Assembly: GCA_946481615.1 (NCBI GenBank) | Contig: CAMLOR010000027.1 | Span: forward strand, 1-24,318 | Origin: an uncultured Aquimonas sp. | GTDB lineage: Bacteria > Pseudomonadota > Gammaproteobacteria > Xanthomonadales > Xanthomonadaceae | Direction of reading: 5' to 3' | Length of the DNA stretch: 24,318 bases | In this document: positions 15,979 through 24,318 of the stretch, in pieces | How positions within the stretch are numbered: position 1 is the first letter of the stretch | How the letters are laid out: each line of letters begins with the position of its first letter | The notes under the pieces: generated by a model | Seen by the model: only the letters and a program-made list of their open reading frames with translations | The model's database searches: none | What the model was told of the DNA's origin: nothing | Position numbers and translations under genes: made by a program

Positions 15979-15996
15979 GCTTTACCGGCCGTTGCC

Positions 15997-16448
15997 ATGC
16001 TGCGCGTCACCAAGCTCACCGATTACGCCACCCTCGTGCTCACCGTGATGGCGAGCGAACCCGGCGCCGTGCACAGCGCGGCCGGCCTTGCGGAACGCGC
16101 GCGGCTGGAGCTGCCCACCGTGGCCAAGCTGCTCAAGCCGCTGGCGCACGCGGGCCTGGTGGCGAGCTTCCGCGGCGCCAACGGCGGCTACCGGCTGGCG
16201 CGCGCACCCGAGGCGATCTCGCTGATCGAGATCGTCGAGGCCATGGAAGGCCCGCTCGGCGTAACCGAATGCAGCCTGCACGAGGGCCAGTGCGGCCGCG
16301 AGACGCACTGCGGCGTGCGCGCCAACTGGCGCCGCATCAACGACGTGGTGCTGGAAGCCTTGCGCGGCGTGAGCCTGGCCCAGATGTTGCCCCCGAAGCC
16401 CGCCGCGAACCGCCGCATCGCGCTGAAACTCTCCAACGAAGTCGCCTG

Positions 16449-16449
<1 letters not shown>
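15997..16449 (+). CDS. Rrf2-family SUF operon regulator
   Basis: A 150-residue winged-helix regulator of the Rrf2 family. The DNA-binding part is at about 1-65 ([13 protein letters not shown] ... [32 protein letters not shown]). It is followed by [19 protein letters not shown] and three cysteines at 92, 99 and 105 (C-x6-C-x5-C), the usual IscR-like ligands for an Fe-S cluster. Its place at the head of sufBCDS matches the family described as the xanthomonad SUF system regulator. It probably senses Fe-S status and controls its own operon through the palindrome just upstream; that is an inference. The stop TGA overlaps the sufB ATG by one base (TGATG). No clear ribosome-binding site precedes its own ATG. 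Confidence 0.94.
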
Positions 16450-17884
<1,435 letters not shown>

Positions 17885-17888
<4 letters not shown>

Positions 17889-18484
17889 GCGCCCGGCGGT
17901 TGCTGATCCGCGAGTACGCACTCGGCCAGGAGCCTTCGATGCTGGACGAGTACGAGCACTTTTCGATCGACGAACGTTTGGAACTGTTCCACCAGTTCCG
18001 CGTGCGGATGATCGGAGATTCAGTGCGACTCAACTCGGATTGGAAGGACTTCATCGAGCTGCTGAAACGCCACGGCGTGGAATTCATGATCATCGGCGGT
18101 GGCGCCGTGAATGCCCACGGATTCGTGCGCCTGACCGAGGATCTCGATTTCTGGCTGAGCCGTGAGCGCGCCAATGCGGAACGCGTGGTACGAGCGGTCG
18201 AGGAGTTCGGCTGGAGCGAAGCGGGGCTCACGGTCGAGTCACTGATGAAGCCCGACCGTATCTTCATGATCGGCCGCAAGCCGAACCGTATCGACCTCTT
18301 CACCACGATCCCCGGCGTCGAATTCGACGCGGCCTATCCGCGACGAGTCGAAGGAGTGCTGGACGGAGTGACGATCCCGATCATCGGTGTCGAGGACCTG
18401 CTCGCCAACAAGCGCGCCACCGGCCGCCATCGCGACCTTGGTGACGTCGAAGAATTCGAGAAGTCGAACAAGTACCGCAAATGA
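17885..18484 (+). CDS. Nucleotidyltransferase-fold protein inserted in the suf operon
   Basis: A 199-residue protein with a nucleotidyltransferase core. The core comprises [25 protein letters not shown] at 68-91, with the glycine signature and Asp86/Asp88, a third carboxylate at Asp137 (RIDLF), and a C-terminal [21 protein letters not shown]. This resembles the AbiEii/MNT-like nucleotidyltransferases, whose members modify tRNA, proteins or antibiotics. The target here is unknown. I see no HEPN or antitoxin partner beside it. Two starts are plausible: ATG at 17885, overlapping the sufB stop with AAGGGG 7 bases before, and ATG at 17939 with AGGAG 6 bases before. The core would begin only at about residue 45, so the first 44 residues are an extension I cannot assign. 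It is unusual between sufB and sufC. Confidence 0.82.
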
Positions 18485-18552
18485 GCGCTCGCGCCGCCAT
18501 TCCGTGCGTATTCCGCCGAGCGGGACGTCCGCTCGCCTCGCGGAGTGCCACC

Positions 18553-19194
18553 ATGCGTTCTTCGATCCTGGGTTTCGGACTGTTGTTGCTCACCGGTTGC
18601 GCTAGCGCGGAGCCGGACGGGTTGTACCTGATGACGCGCATGGTCTATGGCGGCAGCCTGGAGACCACGGCATATCGTTTCGAAGACGGCGCGGTGATCC
18701 GCAACCCCATCGCACCGGAGCTGCAGAAGCCCAAGGACGTCGGCACCTACGCCATCGATGGCGACAAGATGACGATGACGTTCGGCAGCGACGCCAGCGA
18801 AAGCGAGGTCGAGTCCGGTGACGGCGGCTGTTTCTTCTGGGACATGGGCAACTTCTGCCCGGTCGGCGAGTTCGAGGACGACACGCTCGACGGCACCTTC
18901 GCGGGTGGCGCCAGCGCCGGCTTCGGTGCGGTGATGTCGAGCATGACGGTCACCTTCCGTCCCGACGGCACTTACTCGATGTCGTCGACCGGCAGCGTGA
19001 CGACCTCGGAAGGCTCGGCCGGCAGCAGCGGTCAGGAAAACGGCACCTACGAAATCGACGGCACCGTGCTCACGCTCACGCCCGATGGCGGCGAAGCACG
19101 CAGCCTCACCACCTTTCCCTACGACGACGGCAGCCAGGGCGGATACCCGCGGCGGATGTTCTTCGGCGGCGGGATGCTCAAGCGCCAGGATTAG
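18553..19194 (+). CDS. Putative lipoprotein of unknown function
   Basis: A 213-residue protein with a lipoprotein signal: MRSSILGFGLLLLTGC, lipobox LLTG-Cys16. The start at 18553 is chosen over an in-frame ATG at 18481 because GGAG lies 7 bases before it and the signal peptide begins there. The mature part is predicted to be beta-rich and holds a repeated unit: VGTYAIDGDKMTMTFG at 63-78 and NGTYEIDGTVLTLTPDG at 163-179, with DGTYSM between them. This GTYxIDGxxLTLT pattern recalls lipocalin-like small domains. Cys93 and Cys102 could form a disulfide. The middle has low-complexity Ser/Gly stretches. I do not recognise a family. The gene lies 68 bases after the nucleotidyltransferase and 9 bases before sufC, so it is within the suf transcription unit by position. 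Confidence 0.8.
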   Translation: MRSSILGFGLLLLTGCASAEPDGLYLMTRMVYGGSLETTAYRFEDGAVIRNPIAPELQKPKDVGTYAIDGDKMTMTFGSDASESEVESGDGGCFFWDMGNFCPVGEFEDDTLDGTFAGGASAGFGAVMSSMTVTFRPDGTYSMSSTGSVTTSEGSAGSSGQENGTYEIDGTVLTLTPDGGEARSLTTFPYDDGSQGGYPRRMFFGGGMLKRQD

Positions 19195-19203
19195 AACGAC
19201 GAC

Positions 19204-19961
<758 letters not shown>

Positions 19962-19965
<4 letters not shown>

Positions 19966-21221
19966 GCGCGCTGCTCGATTCGCTGCTGGCGGGCGGCGCA
20001 CCCGCGGGCGAAGACGCGTTGGCGCGGATGCGCGCCAACGCGCTGCAGGAGGCACAGGCCACCGGCCTGCCGGCGGCGCGCAACGAAGCCTGGAAGTACA
20101 CCTCGCTGCGCGCGCTGGAACGGCGCGCCTTTGCCAGCGCACCGCCGGCCGCGATCGACGATATCGAGTTGCCGCAGGGTCTACGCGTGGTGTTCGTCAA
20201 CGGCCACTTCGATGCCGAACGCTCGCGGCTCGAATCCTCCGACGGCGTGATGTTGCAGCCGCTGTCGCGTTCGATCGCGGCCGGCGACGACGCCGCGCTG
20301 CGTTCGTTGGCGCGCCGCTACGAGGGCGCGGCCGAGATCTTCGCGATGCTCAACGCCGGGCTCGCGCTCGACGGCGTCCACGCGCGCGTCGCGCCGCAGG
20401 CCGATGGCGGCACCTTGCATCTGGTGTTCATCGGCGCGGCCGCGCCGGATGCGGCCTGGCACCTGCGTCATCTCGTCGAACTGGGCGAGGGCGCGCGCCT
20501 GGCCTTGTGCGAGCACCGGATCGCGGCCGGCGCGCACGCGCATTTCGCCAACGAGATCGCCGACATCGTCCTGGCACCCGGCGCCACGCTGCGGCATGCA
20601 CGCGTGCAGCACGAGGCCGACGGCGCCACCGTCTTCCTGCGCACGGATGCCAAGCTCGCCGAACGCGCGACGTATCGCCGGCTCGATCTCGAACTGGGCG
20701 CCACGCTGGCACGCCATGAACTCAACGTTTCGCTGGCCGGCGAAGGCGCGAAGCTGCACGCCAACGGCGTGTTGCTCGCCAGCGGCCGCCGCCACCTCGA
20801 CACGCGCCTGGGCATCGACCATGCCGCGCGCGACACCTCCTCGCAGCTGGTGTGGCGCGCGATCGGCGCCGGCCGCGGCCGTGCCGTGTTCCACGGCGGC
20901 ATCGTGATCCGCGCAGGCGCGGACGGCAGCGAGGCGCAGCTCGCCAACAAGAACCTGCTGCTTTCCGAAGGCGCCGAGATCGACACGCAGCCGGTGCTCG
21001 AGATCCACGCCGACGAAGTGAAGGCCGCGCACGGTGCCACCGTCGGCCAGTTGAACGAAACCGCGCTGTTCTACCTGCGTTCGCGCGGCATTCCCGAGGC
21101 GCAGGCGCGCGCGCTGCTCACGGCCGCGTTCGTGCGCGAAGTGCTGAACGTGATCGACGATGACGCCACCGTCGAGCGTCTCGCCGCGCGCCTGCAGGAC
21201 GCGATGGACGCGCTGTCGTGA
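19962..21221 (+). CDS. sufD: Fe-S assembly protein SufD
   Basis: A 419-residue partner of SufB. The N-terminal helical part includes NEAWKYTSLRALE at 41-53, typical of SufD. It is followed by a beta-helix core and the conserved C-terminal ADEVKAAHGATVGQLNETALFYLRSRG, where His357 corresponds by motif to the functional His360 of E. coli. It lacks the SufB cysteine region, as expected. It sits in the SufBC2D complex and helps acquire iron. It overlaps sufC upstream and sufS downstream by four bases each, so translation of sufC, sufD and sufS is probably coupled. Confidence 0.97.
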
Positions 21222-22438
21222 GCGCCATCGACTGGGCGCGCGTGCGCGCGGACTTCCCGCTGCTCCGGCGCGAAGTCCACGGCAAGCCGCTGGTCTATCT
21301 CGACAGCGCCAACACGGGGCAGAAACCCGAGCGCGTGATGCGCGCCGTCGACGATTTCTATCGCCGCCAGAACGCCAACGTCAGCCGCGCCGTGCACCAG
21401 CTCGGCGCCGAAGCCACCGAGGCCTACGAAGGCGCACGCGAGAAGCTGGCGCGCTTCCTCAACGTGCGGCGCGACGAGCTGGTGCTGTGCAGCGGCACCA
21501 CCTTCGCCATCAACCTTGTCGCGTATTCGTGGGCGCTGCCGAAGCTGAAGCCCGGCGACGCCATCGTGCTCACGCGCATGGAGCACCACGCCAACATCGT
21601 GCCCTGGCAGCTCGTGGCCGAACGCACCGGCGCCACGATCAAGGTCTGCGAACTCACGCCCGAAGGCGAGCTCGATCTCGACGCGCTCTGGAAGCTGCTC
21701 ACGCCCGAGGTGAAGCTGCTCGGTGTGACGCATGTGTCCAACGTGCTGGGCACGGTGAATCCGGTGCGCGAGATCTGCCGCGAAGCGCGCCGGCGCGGCA
21801 TCGTCACGCTGGTGGACGGTTCGCAGGCGGTGCCCCACCGCGCGGTCGACATCGCGGCCATCGGCTGCGATTTCTATGCCTTCACCGGCCACAAGATGTG
21901 CGGGCCCACCGGCACCGGCGCGCTCTGGGGCCGGCGCGAACTGCTGCAGGCCATGCCGCCGTTCATCGGCGGCGGCGAAATGATCCGCGAAGTGCGCTTC
22001 GAAGGCACGGTGTTCAACGACGCGCCGCACCGCTTCGAGGCCGGCACGCCGAACATCGCGGGCTTCGTCGGACTCGGTGCCGCGGTCGAGTATCTTTCGG
22101 AACTGGGCATGGCGAACGTCGAGGCGCGCGAACAGACGCTGCTCGCGCACGCGAACGCCGCGCTTGCCAAGGTCGACGGCCTGCGCATCCTGGGCACGGC
22201 GCGCGAGAAGGCCGCGGTGATCTCGTTCCTGGTCGAGGGCGCGCACGCGCACGATCTGGCCACGCTGCTCGATCTGGAAGGCGTGGCGGTGCGCTCCGGG
22301 CAGCACTGCGCGCATCCGTTGCTGCAGTATTACGGCTGCGCGGCCACCTGCCGCGCGTCGCTGGCGTTCTACAACACCTTCGAAGAGATCGACGCTTTCG
22401 TGGCCGCGCTGGAGAAGGCGCGGCGCCTGCTGGGATGA
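21218..22438 (+). CDS. sufS: Cysteine desulfurase SufS
   Basis: A 406-residue group II PLP-dependent cysteine desulfurase (usual length about 406). The Schiff-base lysine is Lys226 in FTGHKMCGPTG. The cofactor-stacking histidine lies in MEHHANIVPW (123/124) and Asp200 in VDGSQAVPH pairs with the pyridine nitrogen. The catalytic cysteine is Cys364 in RSGQHCAHPLL. It takes sulfur from L-cysteine as a persulfide for SufB. Group II enzymes usually need a SufE or SufU acceptor, and none is encoded in this window. It overlaps sufD by four bases and is followed four bases later by a GNAT gene. Confidence 0.98.
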   Translation: MSAIDWARVRADFPLLRREVHGKPLVYLDSANTGQKPERVMRAVDDFYRRQNANVSRAVHQLGAEATEAYEGAREKLARFLNVRRDELVLCSGTTFAINLVAYSWALPKLKPGDAIVLTRMEHHANIVPWQLVAERTGATIKVCELTPEGELDLDALWKLLTPEVKLLGVTHVSNVLGTVNPVREICREARRRGIVTLVDGSQAVPHRAVDIAAIGCDFYAFTGHKMCGPTGTGALWGRRELLQAMPPFIGGGEMIREVRFEGTVFNDAPHRFEAGTPNIAGFVGLGAAVEYLSELGMANVEAREQTLLAHANAALAKVDGLRILGTAREKAAVISFLVEGAHAHDLATLLDLEGVAVRSGQHCAHPLLQYYGCAATCRASLAFYNTFEEIDAFVAALEKARRLLG

Positions 22439-22442
22439 GCCG

Positions 22443-22967
22443 ATGACCGATCTGCACTTCCGCCCCGCCACCGAGGCCGACATTCCCGCGCTGGTGGCGT
22501 TGGTGACTTCCGCTTACCGAGGCGATGCCAGCCGCGCCGGCTGGACCACCGAAGCCGATCTGCTGGACGGCAACCGCATCGATCCGGACGTGCTGCGCGA
22601 AGACCTGCGCCGCGAACGTTCGCGCGTGATCGTGGCCGAACGCGGCGACGCCATGCTGGCCTGCGCACATGTCGCCGACGAAGACGGCGCGGGCTACTTC
22701 GGCATGTTCGCGGTCGATCCGCAGCGCCAGGGCGGCGGCATCGGCGACGCCGTGCTGCGCGAAGCCGAGCGCGTGGCGCGCGAGGAATGGCGATTGCCCG
22801 TGATGCAGATGACGGTGATCGACGTGCGCGATTCGCTGATCGCCTTCTACGAACGCCGCGGCTATCGCCGCACCGGCATCAAGAAACCATTCCCCTACGG
22901 CGACGAGCGCTTCGGTCAGCCCCGGCGCGACGATCTTCGCTTCGAGGTGCTGGAGAAGACGCTTTGA
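22443..22967 (+). CDS. GNAT-family N-acetyltransferase
   Basis: A 174-residue GNAT protein. The acetyl-CoA binding motif A is FAVDPQRQGGGIGDAVLREAER at 89-110 (R/Q-x-x-G-x-G type). The motif B region is SLIAFYERRGYRRTG at 131-145. The N-terminal FRPATEADIPALVALVTSAYRG is the usual first strand and helix. The substrate is unknown. It starts four bases after sufS and its TGA overlaps the next gene's TTG start. It therefore belongs to the suf operon by position, but I know of no proven role for such an enzyme in cluster assembly. Confidence 0.9.
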   Translation: MTDLHFRPATEADIPALVALVTSAYRGDASRAGWTTEADLLDGNRIDPDVLREDLRRERSRVIVAERGDAMLACAHVADEDGAGYFGMFAVDPQRQGGGIGDAVLREAERVAREEWRLPVMQMTVIDVRDSLIAFYERRGYRRTGIKKPFPYGDERFGQPRRDDLRFEVLEKTL

Positions 22968-23281
22968 CCTGGGTGCGCGTGTGCGCCCTGGGCGAGCTGC
23001 TGCCGGGCGAGCGCCGCGTGGTGTTCGACGGCAACACCGCCATCGTCGTGTTCAACTACGACGGCGATTGCTACGCGCTGGAAGACCGCTGCAGCCACGA
23101 GGATTTCGAGCTTTCGATCGGCAACTTCGATGCCGACGAAGCCACCATCGAATGCGTGCTGCATGGCGCGAAATTCGACGTGCGCGACGGCCGCGCGCTG
23201 TGTGCCCCGGCCTACGAGCCGGTCGCGAAGTTCCCGATCAAGGTCGAAGACGGCGCGATCTGGACGCGCGACGATCGCTGA
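22964..23281 (+). CDS. Rieske [2Fe-2S] protein of the suf operon
   Basis: A 105-residue Rieske ferredoxin-like protein, related to the small ferredoxin subunits of non-haem iron oxygenases. The ligands are Cys43 and His45 in DRCSHEDFEL and Cys64 and His67 in ECVLHGAKFD, with DVRDGRALCAPAYEPVAKFPIKVEDG after them. The start is read as TTG at 22964, overlapping the GNAT TGA (bases TTGA), which gives the family-like N-terminus (TWVRVCALGELLPGE). A GTG at 22973 is an alternative. Small Rieske genes next to sufS are also known in other SUF operons. Here it may supply electrons for assembly or be a client; that is inferred from position. It ends 28 bases before the converging yggX. Confidence 0.92.
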   Translation: MTWVRVCALGELLPGERRVVFDGNTAIVVFNYDGDCYALEDRCSHEDFELSIGNFDADEATIECVLHGAKFDVRDGRALCAPAYEPVAKFPIKVEDGAIWTRDDR

Positions 23282-23309
23282 GCGCGCGGTCGAAGCGAAA
23301 GAGCTACGT

Positions 23310-23576
23310 CTACTCGGGCGTGTAGCCCGCCGGCTTCTCCGCCCCGGACCCGAACAGGAACTTCTCCATCTCCGCCTGCAGGAAGGCGCGCGCCTTCGCA
23401 TCGCGCGGGTTGAGGCGGTTTTCGTTGATGAGCATGGTCTGGTGCGCCAGCCATTCGGCCCAGGCGGGCTTGCCGATGTTCTCGTAGACGCGCTGGCCGA
23501 GTTCGCCGGGCCAGGGGGCGAAATCCAGGCCCTCGGTGTCGATGTCGTGCTTGAGGCAGTGGACGGTGCGTGGCAT
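23310..23576 (-). CDS. yggX: Probable Fe(2+)-trafficking protein YggX
   Basis: An 88-residue protein with the complete YggX signature: [19 protein letters not shown] (conserved Cys7), [39 protein letters not shown], and [12 protein letters not shown]. YggX helps protect Fe-S enzymes from oxidative damage and is thought to handle Fe(II). Length is typical (about 90). Its ATG overlaps the mutY TGA by one base (TGATG), reproducing the mutY-yggX pairing known from E. coli. It converges on the Rieske gene at the end of the SUF operon. Confidence 0.97.
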   Translation of the reverse strand: MPRTVHCLKHDIDTEGLDFAPWPGELGQRVYENIGKPAWAEWLAHQTMLINENRLNPRDAKARAFLQAEMEKFLFGSGAEKPAGYTPE

Positions 23577-24318
23577 CAGTCGGGAAGAGTTTCGAGCAAT
23601 CGGCGGATCGGTGCCGGCAGACCGGTGGCGGGAAGCTCCGCGCGCGCAACCCAGCGCAGGTCCGCATTATCCGCGATCCGCGCCCGCGGTTGCGCGCCGC
23701 GCCAGAGCAGCGGTTCGGCCTGCAGCCGGTAATGCGAGAACACGTGTTCGAATTCCGGATGCGCCTCGCCGTGGTCGTAATCGGCGTCCAGGTGCATGCC
23801 GATCCATTCGCGCGCCGCGTCGTGGTCGACGGTCTCGGGCACGCTCCACAGGCCGGCCCACACACCCACCGGCGGGCGCCGCTGCAGCAGCACGCGGCCC
23901 TGGGCATCGCGCGCGACGAGCAGCACGCAGCGGCGCGTGGGCAGCGGTTTGCCGGGTTTGGGTTCGGGAAGTTGCGCGACCAGGCCTTCGATGCGCGCCA
24001 CGCAATCGTGTTGCAGCGGGCACAGCACGCAGGCCGGATCGCTGCGCGTACACAGCGTGGCGCCGAAATCCATGATGGCCTGGGTGTAGTCGCACAGCCG
24101 CTCGTGCGGCAGGTGCGATTCCGCCAATTGCCACAATTGCTTTTCGACTGCGCCGGCACCGGGCCAGCCGCGCACGCCGTGATAGCGCGTCAGCACGCGC
24201 TTGACGTTGCCGTCGAGGATGGCGTGCCGCTGGCCGTGCGCCTGCGCGAGGATCGCGGCGGCAGTCGAGCGGCCGATGCCGGGCAGCGCGGCCATCGCCT
24301 CGAAATCGTCGGGCAGAT
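23576..24318 (-). CDS. mutY: A/G-specific adenine glycosylase MutY (5' end outside window)
   Basis: The C-terminal 246 residues of MutY; the frame continues past the right edge, so the N-terminus is missing. It starts within the helix-hairpin-helix ([15 protein letters not shown]), followed by the catalytic aspartate region [14 protein letters not shown]. The 4Fe-4S ligands C-x6-C-x2-C-x5-C are visible in [17 protein letters not shown]. The rest is the NUDIX-like C-terminal domain that recognises 8-oxoguanine ([39 protein letters not shown]). It removes adenine mispaired with 8-oxoG. An apparent start at 24295 lies inside the HhH region and is not the true start. Confidence 0.97.
   Translation of the reverse strand, partial: LPDDFEAMAALPGIGRSTAAAILAQAHGQRHAILDGNVKRVLTRYHGVRGWPGAGAVEKQLWQLAESHLPHERLCDYTQAIMDFGATLCTRSDPACVLCPLQHDCVARIEGLVAQLPEPKPGKPLPTRRCVLLVARDAQGRVLLQRRPPVGVWAGLWSVPETVDHDAAREWIGMHLDADYDHGEAHPEFEHVFSHYRLQAEPLLWRGAQPRARIADNADLRWVARAELPATGLPAPIRRLLETLPD

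Noticed and set aside
15894..16019. Extended LptD start at 16019 or 15998
   Set aside because: These starts would place 35-42 polar residues before the signal peptide and run into the divergent regulator; the GTG at 15893 gives a normal leader.

Overview
The window is GC-rich chromosomal DNA that looks like a gammaproteobacterium of the Xanthomonadales/Lysobacterales. I base this on four things: the lptD-surA-pdxA order, a SUF operon led by an Rrf2-type regulator of the kind described in xanthomonads, a mutY-yggX pair, and two dispersed palindromic repeats of types I recall from that group. The assignment is an inference from reading, not from a search.

Layout. Bases 1-267 hold no convincing gene. 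A secreted gluzincin-type peptidase (268-1479, +) meets a minus-strand series of fumarylacetoacetate-hydrolase-family enzyme, MscL and secreted M28 peptidase (4136 down to 1476); the two converging stop codons share the bases CTAG. At 4383-9493 (+) lies a large Sec-exported RHS/YD-repeat gene. It is split by a one-base frame change at a C run near 8127-8131 and ends in a low-GC tip that resembles a ParB-like toxin. A small low-GC gene follows (9519-9785), the natural immunity candidate. Next come a minus-strand pair (small membrane protein, then a DUF3052-like protein) and a divergent Rieske ferredoxin-like gene. Then follows the minus-strand envelope block lptD-surA-pdxA, in which pdxA has copies of one repeat on both sides.

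From 15997 to 23281 (+) runs a tightly packed SUF Fe-S assembly operon: Rrf2 regulator, sufB, a nucleotidyltransferase-fold protein, a lipoprotein, sufC, sufD, sufS, a GNAT acetyltransferase and a Rieske protein. Most junctions overlap by 1-4 bases. A promoter-like pair with a perfect GTACC-N5-GGTAC palindrome over its -10 lies between lptD and the regulator. The window ends with mutY (5' end cut off at base 24318) and yggX on the minus strand, converging on the SUF operon.

How the genes fit together. The right third is an iron-sulfur neighbourhood: cluster assembly (SufBCDS), its regulator, a Rieske protein, YggX (Fe(II) handling) and the 4Fe-4S glycosylase MutY. The middle block serves outer-membrane assembly (LptD and its chaperone SurA) and vitamin B6 synthesis (PdxA). 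The most accessory-like stretch is the RHS gene with its tip and putative immunity gene. The least expected parts are the two genes between sufB and sufC and the palindromic repeat that encodes part of the M28 peptidase leader.
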